A stretch of 64,000 nucleotides of DNA, from the NCBI RefSeq assembly GCF_016860545.1, contig NZ_BNEB01000005.1, positions 1,674,001-1,738,000 of the forward strand, read 5' to 3'. The position numbers were made by a program, and so were the translations under genes. The notes under the pieces are model-generated. The model was not told where the DNA came from. It worked only from the letters and a program-made list of their open reading frames with translations, and searched no databases. The stretch comes from Streptomyces asoensis (GTDB taxonomy: Bacteria; Actinomycetota; Actinomycetes; Streptomycetales; Streptomycetaceae). Below, in pieces: positions 38,001 through 45,871 of the stretch (positions are counted from its first letter, which is position 1; each line of letters opens with the position of its first letter).

Positions 38001-38310
38001 CACCAAGATCCTTCGCTCCCCGGCCCGGTTCTCCAACATGGACCACGACCTGCGCAAGGAACTCGTCGCAGGAATGCTCGTCCTGCTCATCCAGCTCGCC
38101 GGCCGTGCCCGGCGGGGCGAGACCGACATGACCCTCCACATCGTGGACCACTCCATCCACGACAAGAAGTTCAGCTCCGACCTGGCCACGATCATCGAAC
38201 AGATCTACCGCGACTGGACTCCGAAACAGCGCGACATCATGAATGAGCTCTACGGTCAAGCGCTTCAGGCATTCCTGACCTATGCAGGGCTCGACCGCGA
38301 GACGCTCTGA
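35011..38310 (+). CDS. PIWI-RE-associated DinG/XPD-type superfamily 2 helicase
   Basis: 1099 residues from the GTG at 35011. Motif I (NAPTGSGKT, ~259-267), a four-Cys set (GGCAQRAL, ENCTSL, LTCSF, PVCGKF; ~360-408) fitting an iron-sulphur cluster, then DEID (~467) in the DEAH position, and the late QLAGRARRG (~1028) motif VI. These features and order are those of XPD/DinG helicases. It probably unwinds DNA or R-loops for the PIWI-RE protein. It follows the REase with a 4-bp overlap and precedes the PIWI-RE gene by 89 bp. Confidence 0.85.
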   Translation: MSGEMTGKEAGLAGALALAAHYFPRKDDEGRILAGFEEATFFAHRKPHAWSEWASLPVAERNLIRQVMALMAPEWTDAKKLRAAVLALLGTLAPDPDLADRSGGSLRLPAGDPQLAEAVIPRVGGDFLGYAQRVTGPFFTFGKRPKAQAFAGPGTLKTRTAYLGQEHGTTSREIHIQATPGFLEAPGHEVLPQVHTRPQRDRVAPTVNQLLDVAKILSGQDKSVAYLHKVLKRFFKAMKTTDGELTELDLTSGDLQVLNAPTGSGKTVLVRVMASWAALNDRRIALAVTDVRATLDMAWDINNDLAYLHKNKHLAEPAHCTPLMSPSSMHRRAMDYAALGTSTQIDEWDRRARTDIALLSGGCAQRALMDPPTLYPYGEENCTSLTSPATGSTRLTCSFAPVCGKFQQFYRATDAAVIVTNHANLLEGRTRIGVVLDGQEFRGKARGTRGMSVLEMTLRACDALVIDEIDAFQTAAISRCTSELTLASRKRTTALREIDSDARNLPVVHEMALAAPVSHARLMAEMLLLWLCSGSGLRLNPGNEADSPDGASRDNTGWRLARSRDREILQLLFPHQTAADDVPPELFAFLDEIMPARWYAAGPDEEAKLPDGADWDAIQTALTILTAQRGQDHLTDTRDAMRTLLRELVPDAHQQAAVVNLLITRTVLRELDSALDELRMQAQTLRYLDLGSVRKILESMRSSTVATLYPLAMLGRSIHGYQVKGMDKKEQEAELLSRSFGGDPHTFVSELGGLTALLAAGVQRPVMGLSATAYLPQAVQEHIHAPVRWWLPDTRPESIVTLATPVRGSSGDAMRIGGLPPELKPNALRDLGRGLYEQQLAKRLARLEKHEPERARVILAVNSYEQAAYLASGVAQADGLNHRICLLVKKPEKQNYEEHLPAHVDRMVREELKEFPDRGEILIAPLAVIGRGLNIVVGTRSAVRDIYLCVRPVLSIEDTDWLHASVNAAGYNTLPADGSDEPLAVLRAAGEASWKQLTKILRSPARFSNMDHDLRKELVAGMLVLLIQLAGRARRGETDMTLHIVDHSIHDKKFSSDLATIIEQIYRDWTPKQRDIMNELYGQALQAFLTYAGLDRETL

Positions 38311-38399
38311 AGTGACCACGCGTCGCCGCCTTGCCGCGGCGGAGACGGACCCGCATCCTCTCCCAAACGGAGAGACCGAGAGACGAGGTACCCCCGCTC

Positions 38400-41384
38400 A
38401 TGGGGCGAAGCAACACGCAGCGGGATCTCACCGCGCACACCACATCGATCCGGTGCACCCCCGAGCTTCTGGACGGCATGACCGCCCTGGTCTGGGACTT
38501 CGGCGACTACCACTCGCCCATCCGCACGGCCTGGCGGGATTTGGGGAGCACGGCCTCAAAGAACGCGAAATGGATCAAGGATGTCCAGGAATCCGACCCC
38601 TTCCTGGTCCCCTATTCCATCGCTGTCACCGTGCTCCAGCAGATCACCGATGGCTACGTCTACCTGGACAAGTACCTGGCCTTCATGGTGACGCTCAACC
38701 CCGTGGAGCCCGACGCCCTCAGGAGGGTCTTCACTTACCTGGAAGGCATCGTCCGCCGGATTCCTCTGGATGAGATCCCCTTCATGGATCCACCCGCCTT
38801 GCCCCGACTGGTCGCGGACGTCGCTCCTGAGCGCCGAAGCCTGGCTAAGAACATCCTCCAGGAGGAAGACGGCAAGCCCGCCAGTCCCGACAGCTGGGCC
38901 TATGAGGCGGTGAAGTGGCACATCGCCAAGAAGCTGGCGGCAAAGCCCTTCCTCGACCGGGAAGTCGAGCCGGTCCGTGAGGCGTACGAGGCGACGAACG
39001 GCCAGGTGAAACACAGGACCGTCGGCTGGCAGCCCTCCGACAACGTCGCGGCAGTGCAGTACCGGCCCATCAGCAACGGTGACCTGATCGCCTGGGAACA
39101 GCCCATCGGCCCGGTCTTCGCCGCCCTCGCCCACCCGGTCGACCTCGCCGAAGCGCTCAAGGCCCGTCCCGAGAACCCCACCCGCAGTCAAGTCCAGTAC
39201 GCGCTGTCCCGCCTGTCGGTGAAGATGGCCACCTACACGGCCGAGCCGAACCCCGTCCTGAATCTTGACGCTCACATCCGGCGCATCAACAACACGGTGA
39301 TCCACGCCAGCACCGTTCTCGTGGACCAGGGAACAGACCGGCCGATCATGTCTGTGTCCCTGGATGGGCGCGGTCTGCGGCAGACGAACAAGCACGCGCT
39401 GGAAATCCTGGCGAAGATGGACGCCGACCGGTCATCGCTCAACGCCATCGAGGAACGCGTCGCCGGTGAGCGCAGCCGCCTGAACGCCAGGGACGAAAAT
39501 GGCAAGAGGATCGACATCCTGACTCCTCCTCCTGGAGCGATCAGGCCGACCATGCCGAAGACGGACTCCTTCGCTGTCGGTACCGGCGCCGGCATCTACC
39601 ATCTCTCCCTGCTGCGGGAACACATCCAGCGAGTCTTCGGTGACGCCGTCTCCCTGCTCGACCTGAAGTCGAAGGGGAATGTCTTCGGTAAGCGTTCCCA
39701 CGAGCCCGCCACCGCCGCCCAGGAGAAAGAGAAGAAACAGAAGAAGCAGGATGGCGAATACGTCGATCTCATCGGCAAGCCCTCCCCGGAGGGTATTCGC
39801 CGTTCCATCGAAGCGGCCGGATACAAGAAACTCCGCATCCTGTGCCTGTGGTACCGCGACGCGACCCTCACGCGGATGATCCACGGTCTCGCCCACCCCT
39901 ACGGGCTGGACCCGGAGGGCATCGATCCGGACCCTGGCGGAAAGAAGTCCTTCCCGCTCGCGGACGGCATCGAAGCTGTCTTCTGCAACGCCGAAGCCCT
40001 GCTGGAGCACGGCCCCGGCACTCAGCGCGCCACTGACGCCCAAAGGATCGCCGGCACCTTCGCAGAACCCGGCGTCCTCCTCGCCGCCTGGTGTGAAACA
40101 GAGATCCCAGTGCGCGGCGAGGAACACGAGGGCATGAAGCCCGCCGAAGTGAAGACCGCCCTGGCGGAGAACGACGCCAAGCACCAAGTCGTCCGGGAAC
40201 TCGCCAAGGCCGCAGTGCCGTCCCAATTCCTCGTCGGCCGCGAGTACGACCCGTTCACCAAGACCTTCACCATCATCAAGAGGCCGGCGAAAGCCTTCGA
40301 GGATCACCGCGTCTACATGGGTCTGCTGGACCTCTACCGTTCGTGCGGGGTCGTGGACGACCGCTTCGAGCGTGCCCTCTACCCCGGCGACGACCCCTAC
40401 CCGCTGCCCCGCATGGCCTTCTGCGGCATCCACATCCGCAAGCAGGCCACGGACCGCAAGTACAAGGGCCAGCCCAAAAGGATCATCACCGCCAGCGCGA
40501 TCATCCCCTCTCCTGAACCCAGCGGCCCGTGGCGCATGATCGGCTGGAGCAACATCCACCCGCAGTGGGAGCACTACGCCCTCGCACAGAGCAACTTCCA
40601 CGCCGCCAACTACCCTCTTCACACTGAAAACGGCGACGGCGAAATCCAGCGCTGGGCACAGGCCGGTGAAGACGTCCGCACCGCACTCCAAGAGCTCCAC
40701 GACGAGCTCGACGGCCTGCCCTACGCCTTGATGATCGACGGTCACGCCAGCCGCCGTGTATGGCCCGGCCTCCACAACAACAAGCAGGGCCTCGGAAAAG
40801 ATCCCGGGGACCCGCGCCTCTGGCTCCCCGCAAGCGGACTGCCCCCGTCCTGGAATCCGGTCAGCATCATCCGCATGAACTGCGCGCAGGCGGAAATGCC
40901 CCGTCTGGTCGCCGTCACCGAGAAGCAGAAGAACGGCAAGACCGTCCCGCTCAAGACCTCCAGCGACCTCTACTACCCGGAAGCCCGGCCCGAAGGCCAC
41001 CCCTGGTTCCTGTTCACCGAACCCCGCAACTACGGCAAGAAGCGCCATGGGCAGTGGAAGACCCGCTGGCGCGCCGCCCCGGGGAAAGCATCGAAGAATG
41101 CCGACGAGCGCAAGGAGAACGAACTGAACGCACCCTGGTACAGCATGACCACCAGGGAGATCACCCCGATGCACACGCGGGACGGCTACGACCGAGAGAT
41201 TCTCGCGGTTGCCGCGGCGCGGCTTTGTCACCAGGCGCTCTCCTGGTCAGACCGGACGCGATACCCGGCCCCGCTCCACGCCGCGCTTCAGATGGACCTT
41301 GGCCACCCCCAGTACCGACGCTCCGAGCCGAAGGACCCTGAGAGCATGGAAATCCTGAAGGAAGCCAGCGGCACCGACCTGTAG
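38400..41384 (+). CDS. PIWI-RE protein (prokaryotic Argonaute-related)
   Basis: 994 residues from the ATG at 38400, with GAGG eleven bases upstream; the frame is open to 38331 with an Arg-rich leader that I reject. The last 300 residues fit the PIWI-RE RNase H-like module: RMAFCGIHIRKQATDRKYKG, PYALMIDGHASRRVW (~775-790, a candidate catalytic Asp), and the conserved end YPAPLHAALQMDLGHPQYRR. A charged linker rich in Lys/Glu (~445-460) separates it from the N-terminal MID-like half. PIWI-RE proteins are Argonaute relatives with conserved Arg and Glu residues, proposed to use guide nucleic acids against plasmids or phages. The operon ends with a strong hairpin at 41403. Confidence 0.85.
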   Translation: MGRSNTQRDLTAHTTSIRCTPELLDGMTALVWDFGDYHSPIRTAWRDLGSTASKNAKWIKDVQESDPFLVPYSIAVTVLQQITDGYVYLDKYLAFMVTLNPVEPDALRRVFTYLEGIVRRIPLDEIPFMDPPALPRLVADVAPERRSLAKNILQEEDGKPASPDSWAYEAVKWHIAKKLAAKPFLDREVEPVREAYEATNGQVKHRTVGWQPSDNVAAVQYRPISNGDLIAWEQPIGPVFAALAHPVDLAEALKARPENPTRSQVQYALSRLSVKMATYTAEPNPVLNLDAHIRRINNTVIHASTVLVDQGTDRPIMSVSLDGRGLRQTNKHALEILAKMDADRSSLNAIEERVAGERSRLNARDENGKRIDILTPPPGAIRPTMPKTDSFAVGTGAGIYHLSLLREHIQRVFGDAVSLLDLKSKGNVFGKRSHEPATAAQEKEKKQKKQDGEYVDLIGKPSPEGIRRSIEAAGYKKLRILCLWYRDATLTRMIHGLAHPYGLDPEGIDPDPGGKKSFPLADGIEAVFCNAEALLEHGPGTQRATDAQRIAGTFAEPGVLLAAWCETEIPVRGEEHEGMKPAEVKTALAENDAKHQVVRELAKAAVPSQFLVGREYDPFTKTFTIIKRPAKAFEDHRVYMGLLDLYRSCGVVDDRFERALYPGDDPYPLPRMAFCGIHIRKQATDRKYKGQPKRIITASAIIPSPEPSGPWRMIGWSNIHPQWEHYALAQSNFHAANYPLHTENGDGEIQRWAQAGEDVRTALQELHDELDGLPYALMIDGHASRRVWPGLHNNKQGLGKDPGDPRLWLPASGLPPSWNPVSIIRMNCAQAEMPRLVAVTEKQKNGKTVPLKTSSDLYYPEARPEGHPWFLFTEPRNYGKKRHGQWKTRWRAAPGKASKNADERKENELNAPWYSMTTREITPMHTRDGYDREILAVAAARLCHQALSWSDRTRYPAPLHAALQMDLGHPQYRRSEPKDPESMEILKEASGTDL

Positions 41385-41402
41385 ATACCGGGACGGCTCC
41401 GA

Positions 41403-41450
41403 GCCGTTCGGCGTGGCGGCCTCGAAGATGAGGCCGCCACGCCGAACGGC
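41403..41450 (+). terminator. 21-bp perfect hairpin ending the PIWI-RE operon
   Basis: Arms at 41403-41423 and 41430-41450 are perfectly complementary over 21 bp, with the 6-base loop GAAGAT. It lies 18 bp after the PIWI-RE stop. There is no U run, as is common in Streptomyces terminators. Confidence 0.85.
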
Positions 41451-41734
41451 AGCAACGCTGGCCGCATTGCCCCTATGACGGGGCACCGCGATCTTCCGTC
41501 GATGGTTTGGACACCGCCTCCTGGTCGCGCTCTGAAGGCACACTGGCCAGTCGAGGGACTCGCCACATTCGCGAAGGCAAAGCCGTTCGGCGGGCTGAGC
41601 GAACGTGTGTGCCGTGTGGTCGGCCAGGCCCTACCACGCCCGGCATCCTTGCTCCCGGTGCTCCAGAGCCGGGAGTCCAAGCGTCAGTGCCCGTGCTGCC
41701 GGACGCCGCACTCTGTCATAGCCCCCTCCATGCG
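41451..41734. other. Gene-free junction between PIWI-RE terminator and IS110 element
   Basis: No gene is visible. It probably holds the 3' boundary of the IS110 element, but IS110 elements lack long terminal repeats, so the edge cannot be placed. Confidence 0.4.
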
Positions 41735-41767
41735 GAAGCCCCGTCGTGATGTTTCCGACGGGGCTTC
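41735..41767. terminator. 12-bp hairpin after the IS110 transposase
   Basis: GAAGCCCCGTCG (41735-41746) pairs perfectly with CGACGGGGCTTC (41756-41767) across a 9-base loop. It lies 18 bp beyond the transposase stop on the - strand and could end that transcript. Confidence 0.7.
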
Positions 41768-41785
41768 GCCGTATCACCGACGCCC

Positions 41786-42883
41786 CTATAGCGTGGGGGT
41801 GCGGGAAACCGGTCTGACCAGGTTGAAGACCTCGCGGGCGGCATATCGCTTGAGGCATCGGATGATCTCACGTCGGGTCCTGCCCTCCTGGGTGCGGCGT
41901 TCGTAGTACGCCTGGGTGCGCGGATCGTGACGCAGCCGGGTGAAGACGATGCGGTGCAGGGCGGCGTTGGCCTGCCGGTCGCCGCCGTAGTTGAGCCGTC
42001 GCGTGCTCCGACGCCCGGAGGAGTACTCGATGGGGCTGACTCCGCAAAGGGCAGCAAAGGACGCTTCGGTGTTCAGCCGCTCGGGATTGTCCCCCATGGT
42101 GATCAGGAGAGTGACGGCGCTGTCCGGACCGATGCCCACCGGTACGAGCAGCTGTGGGGCGTGGCGTTCGACGAGCCGGGTCAGGCGTTGGTTCAGCTCA
42201 TTGATCTGTCCGGTGAGCTGTTCGATGCGCTCGGCGAGCATGCGCAAGGTCATGTGGGTGGCCTGGGCCACCGCGTCCTCGTCTCCCCCACCATCGGGTG
42301 GGCTGAGGGTCGCGCAGGTGCGGAACAGCACGGCATTGCCCAAGCTCGACAACCGTTCCCGCAGTGCGGGATCGGCGATGACCAGGACGGCCTTGAGCTG
42401 GTTGATCGCCTGGGTACGGGCCTTGACCGCGGAGTCCTTGGCGAGTTTCAACATCCGGGCGCTGTGCACCGGACCGTCGCCGGACTTGGCCCGGGCCCGG
42501 GCGCGACCGCTGAGCACGGCTCGCGCTGCGGCCTGGGCATCGAGCGGGTCCGACTTCCCCAGCAGCCGGCGAACCGAGCAGTCGGGGCGGTTCACCTCGT
42601 ACACTTCGACCTGCTGCGCCAGCAGGTAGCGAGACAGGCCCGCGCCGAAGGTGCCGGTGCCCTCCACGCCCGCCCGGCGCACCGTCCCCCGCCTGCGTGC
42701 CCATACGAGGAGCCGCCGGTAGCCGGCCGCCGTGGCCGGAAAGGTCTCGGTGCCCAGCATCTTCCCGAGCGTGGAGCTCACGGCGGCGACGTGCACCTCA
42801 CCGTGCGTGTCCACGCCCAGCACGACCTCGCTCCGCACGGGAGGATCCGTACTGGAGGGGATGCTGCGTTTTCTGGTCGTCAT
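41786..42883 (-). CDS. IS110-family transposase/recombinase, intact
   Basis: 365 residues from an ATG with GGGAGG ten bases upstream. The N-terminal RuvC-like DEDD domain shows VLGVDTHGEVH (Asp), RAGVEGTGTFG (Glu) and GKSDPLDAQAAARAVL (two Asp). The C-terminal Transposase_20 domain contains GIGPDSAVTLLITMGD and the Ser region FAALCGVSPIEYSSGRRSTR, with the conserved SxGR-type segment used in the recombination active site. No frameshift or stop is seen, so the element may be active. IS110 recombinases are guided by a non-coding bridge RNA encoded next to the gene. Confidence 0.92.
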   Translation of the reverse strand: MTTRKRSIPSSTDPPVRSEVVLGVDTHGEVHVAAVSSTLGKMLGTETFPATAAGYRRLLVWARRRGTVRRAGVEGTGTFGAGLSRYLLAQQVEVYEVNRPDCSVRRLLGKSDPLDAQAAARAVLSGRARARAKSGDGPVHSARMLKLAKDSAVKARTQAINQLKAVLVIADPALRERLSSLGNAVLFRTCATLSPPDGGGDEDAVAQATHMTLRMLAERIEQLTGQINELNQRLTRLVERHAPQLLVPVGIGPDSAVTLLITMGDNPERLNTEASFAALCGVSPIEYSSGRRSTRRLNYGGDRQANAALHRIVFTRLRHDPRTQAYYERRTQEGRTRREIIRCLKRYAAREVFNLVRPVSRTPTL

Positions 42884-43100
42884 GGTGGTTCGCCTCCCGC
42901 GTGGTGACGTGCTGGGTGAATGGCACCAGCCTGCTCGGGCGGTCTGAACCGTGATGGCGCCTGAAACTCGGCAAGGCCCCTATTGGGACACGCCTGTGGC
43001 TCGGTGGCAGGCAGCATCCCGCAACGGCAGTCGACAGGTCCGTGGCTGGACACTTCGGTCATAGATCTCATGAGTCAGACCCCCATGCGGAACGGCACTG
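42884..43100 (-). ncRNA. Candidate region for the IS110 bridge RNA
   Basis: In IS110-group elements the bridge RNA is encoded in the long 5' non-coding end ahead of the recombinase gene. The 200 bp here are gene-free, on the correct side, and unlike the flanking protein-coding DNA. I could not fold it or define the exact ends; the call rests on position. Confidence 0.35.
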
Positions 43101-43540
43101 CGTAACCGTCCCATTGATCTCGGCACAACGGCATGACTCGATCACTGTCGGATGGCTTCTTCCGAACCAGCGCTCAACCTGGCCTGGGCAGGCTGACGAT
43201 GGTTTGGCTAGTCGCCCACTAGTGACCGGCATTGACGGCCAGTCATTGCCGCTGCCTTACCGGCTGTCCTTCGTCGGCCACGGCACGAACGCAGGGCAGT
43301 CCTGAACGGTCCATGGTCGCAGCGAACTCGTCCGGTGAAGCCAGCCAGCAGTCGAATTCGGCGTTGCGGCAGCTGGCCGCAGGAGGCGTGGCGACTGGGT
43401 GGCGCGCTGAGGACACGGGCCGAGGCCGCTCTGGCGTCGCGGCTGGGGATGATGCCCAAGGCGTCGGGATCGGCCGCCCCGGCGACGACCGAGGCGATCA
43501 GGCGGTGCGACGGCTGGTGCCGTCTCGTAGGCTGCGGGCC
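43101..43540. other. Gene-free stretch before the carbonic anhydrase gene
   Basis: No supported gene. A + strand frame runs into the carbonic anhydrase gene from 43232, but its first 100 codons (GGVATGWRAEDTGRGRSG and similar) look like chance coding in GC-rich DNA. The IS110 edge and the carbonic anhydrase promoter should lie here; no clear -10/-35 pair was seen. Confidence 0.4.
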
Positions 43541-44182
43541 ATGAGCGATATCCCCACTGCGACGCCCTCGGAAGCGTTCGAACTGCTGCTGGCCGGTAAC
43601 CAGCGCTTCGTCACCAACGCCCCTGAGCACCCGAACCAGGACGCCACCCGCCGCGCCGAGATCGCCCCGGGCCAGCAGCCCTTCGCCGTGCTGTTCGGGT
43701 GTTCCGACTCCCGGCTGGCCGCCGAGATCATCTTCGACCGCGGCCTGGGCGACCTGTTCGTGGTGCGCACCGCCGGCCACGTGGTGGGGGCGGAAGTGCT
43801 GGGCAGCATCGAGTACGGCGTTGACGTGCTGGGCTGCCCGCTGGTCGTGGTGCTCGGCCACGACTCGTGCAAGGCGGTCGGCGCGGCGTGCGCCGCGCTG
43901 GAGGACGGCATGGCCCCGGCCGGCTACATCCGGGATGTGGTCGAGCGGGTGACCCCCAGCGTGCTGGCGGCGCGAGCCGCCGGACGGGTGGAGCCACAGG
44001 AGGTCCTCGCCGAGCACGTAAGGCACACTGTCGACCTGCTGCTGGACCGCTCTCGCGTCCTCGCCGAGAAGGTGGCCGCTGGCCAGGCCGCCGTGGTGGG
44101 CCTGTGCTACCGGCTGGCCGACGGCAGCGCGCAGCTCGTTGCGGCCTGCGGTTTCGACACGCACGTCGCCACCACGTCCTGA
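43541..44182 (+). CDS. Beta-class carbonic anhydrase
   Basis: 213 residues from the ATG at 43541. It interconverts CO2 and bicarbonate using a zinc ion. The zinc ligands and catalytic dyad are present: CSDSR (~53-57) and HDSC (HxxC, ~107-110). The segment FVVRTAGHVVGAEVLGSIEY is typical of the family. The protein is cytoplasmic, with no signal peptide. It marks the start of ordinary chromosomal gene content after the mobile region. No operon partner is evident. Confidence 0.93.
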   Translation: MSDIPTATPSEAFELLLAGNQRFVTNAPEHPNQDATRRAEIAPGQQPFAVLFGCSDSRLAAEIIFDRGLGDLFVVRTAGHVVGAEVLGSIEYGVDVLGCPLVVVLGHDSCKAVGAACAALEDGMAPAGYIRDVVERVTPSVLAARAAGRVEPQEVLAEHVRHTVDLLLDRSRVLAEKVAAGQAAVVGLCYRLADGSAQLVAACGFDTHVATTS

Positions 44183-44290
44183 CCACCCCGGCCGCGGCTG
44201 CCCCGAGAATGTGCCGCGGCCGGAAGGGACTCCACGGGCGCCATCAGGGTTGGTCGCGCCGACGGGAACACCGAGCGGCGTGGGTGCTGG

Positions 44291-45265
44291 TCACACCGTG
44301 GGCCGGGGCCCGGCGGCGCGGCGCAGCCGGTTGGCGATCGCCAGCCCCAGCCCCTCCTCCGTCGGCAAGGACACGATGATGAGGTCGCACCCTCGCTGGT
44401 CGAGTTCGCGCAGGAACCCGTACAGCCCGCGCGCGTAGGCAGCCGTCGAGGCGGGAAGGGCCACCACGGCGTGCACCTTCACGGGGGCGTCCGTGAGGGA
44501 GGGCGGAAGGAAGACGCCGACCTGGTGGCCCAGCTCCTGGGCGAGCTCCGCTTCGGCGACGACCTTCTCCGGTTCGACGAGGACGACCCGCGCCCGGGGC
44601 GCGTAGTGCGACGGATGCTGGCCCGGCACGCGGACCTGGCTCGTCGAAGGGACCGTGATCGGGCACTTCAGCACCGCTTCAAGGTCCTCGCGGGTCACCC
44701 CGCCGGGCCGCAGGATGCTCGGGATGTCGCCCGTGGCGTCGACGATGGTCGACTCGACACCCACCTCGCAGTGGCCACCGTCCAGCACGAAGTCGACGGC
44801 ATCACCGAGCTCCGCCCGGACGTGGTCCGCGGTGGTGGGGCTGACCGAGCCGAAGCGGTTGGCGGACGGAGCGGTGACACCGCCACCGAAGGCCGACAGC
44901 AGCGCCAGCGCCACGGGGTGGTCGGGGACGCGCACGGCCACCGTCTCCAATCCGCCGGTCGCTTCGAGCGGCACCCGTCGGCCGCGCCGCAGGACCAGCG
45001 TCAGCGGTCCCGGCCAGAAGTGCTCGGCCAGCAGGCGCGCGGTGGCGGGCACCTCCTGGACCCAGTCGTCCAGGTGCTCCGCGCCGCCGATGTGGACGAT
45101 CAGCGGATGGGACGGCGGGCGACCTTTGCCCCGGAAGATGCGGGCAACGGCGACGGGATCTTCGGCGTTGGCGCCCAGACCGTAGACGGTCTCGGTCGGG
45201 AGGGCCACCAGGCCGCCGGTGCGCAGTACCTCGACTGCCTTCTCGATATCGGGGGTTCTTGCCAT
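44291..45265 (-). CDS. sua5: L-threonylcarbamoyladenylate synthase (Sua5/YrdC)
   Basis: 324 residues from the ATG at 45265. The YrdC domain (1-200) shows GGLVALPTETVYGLGANAED, the ATP/threonine pocket FRGKGRPPSHPLIVHI and the SANRFGSVSPT loop. A C-terminal Sua5 domain follows the linker HPSHYAPRARVVLVEP. The enzyme makes threonylcarbamoyl-AMP for the t6A modification of tRNA. A housekeeping gene usually lies near prmC and rpmE, which are not here, so this may be a second copy. Confidence 0.92.
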   Translation of the reverse strand: MARTPDIEKAVEVLRTGGLVALPTETVYGLGANAEDPVAVARIFRGKGRPPSHPLIVHIGGAEHLDDWVQEVPATARLLAEHFWPGPLTLVLRRGRRVPLEATGGLETVAVRVPDHPVALALLSAFGGGVTAPSANRFGSVSPTTADHVRAELGDAVDFVLDGGHCEVGVESTIVDATGDIPSILRPGGVTREDLEAVLKCPITVPSTSQVRVPGQHPSHYAPRARVVLVEPEKVVAEAELAQELGHQVGVFLPPSLTDAPVKVHAVVALPASTAAYARGLYGFLRELDQRGCDLIIVSLPTEEGLGLAIANRLRRAAGPRPTV

Positions 45266-45387
45266 CACTCGAGCAATCCTCCCACCGCGCCCTCCGCGAC
45301 GTGCCTATCACCGATCGCCGATCCGGACCGGCCGTCCTGGCAGCCATTCACCAGCTGCAGGGGCACAGACGAAGCCGCCTGATCTGC

Positions 45388-45433
45388 GACGTCCCTTGGC
45401 CGGTTACCGGGCCGGTGACGGCCAAGGGACGTC
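45388..45433. repeat. 14-bp-arm palindrome between sua5 and nikA
   Basis: GACGTCCCTTGGCC (45388-45401) and GGCCAAGGGACGTC (45420-45433) are perfectly complementary. The 18-base centre itself contains ACCGG-G-CCGGT. It is too far from a gene end to be an obvious terminator of sua5 and may be an old terminator left from a deleted gene. Confidence 0.7.
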
Positions 45434-45579
45434 TGCCATGGCCCAGGCGCGACAGCAGGAAGCAAGCCGGGGACCTCGGAGCGCCGGTGCACGCGCTCCG
45501 CCCAGCCCAACGTTGCCCGGACCGACCGGTCACCGGAGCGTCAACCAGCCGCGTCACCCTCTCCTCCTGGTCAGCGTCG

Positions 45580-45760
45580 TCAGCCCGGGCGGCCGGCCGT
45601 GTCTCCGAGGGCATCGTCGGCCAGCATCACCGCCGCCATCACCCGCTTGCCGACCGGCTCGCGGTGCACCTCGAAGTGCGAGCAGACGGCCATGACCAGC
45701 TCCAGCCCGTGCTGACTCACCCGGCCCGGATCCGGCGCATGCACCACCGGGAGGTGCGCC
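45580..45760 (-). pseudogene. C-terminal remnant of an RsbW-like HATPase protein
   Basis: The - strand frame ends in HGLELVMAVCSHFEVHREPV then GKRVMAAVMLADD, which is the characteristic C-terminus of the many Streptomyces anti-sigma-type ATP-binding proteins. The N- and G-box ATP motifs and the start are absent, so only the last 50-60 codons survive. Confidence 0.6.
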
Positions 45761-45821
45761 AGGAGGTGTCCACGCCTGACACCGCGGCGGACTGTCCGCC
45801 CACCGACCCGGGTAACTCTTA

Positions 45822-45838
45822 TTGCGATTAACATGCAA
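45822..45838. promoter_or_regulatory. Nur-type box upstream of nikA
   Basis: TTGCGA-TTAAC-ATGCAA fits the 6-5-6 nickel-regulator (Nur) pattern TTGCNN-N5-NNGCAA. It ends 33 bp before the nikA ATG, so binding by a nickel-loaded Fur-family protein would repress the transporter. Confidence 0.75.
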
Positions 45839-45871
45839 CAGCTACAGACCAGCAATAAGGGTGTGAGGTCC

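Larger units (their letters stand above)
45266..45821. other. Spacer between divergent sua5 and nikA
   Basis: About 555 bp with no intact gene. It holds the long palindrome at 45388-45433 and a decayed HATPase end at 45580-45760, both annotated separately. The nikA promoter must lie in the last 80 bp next to the Nur-type box. Confidence 0.6.

Noticed and set aside
39432..41231. 600-codon open frame on the - strand inside the PIWI-RE gene
   Set aside because: Antisense shadow with no recognisable domain, while the + strand has conserved PIWI-RE motifs.
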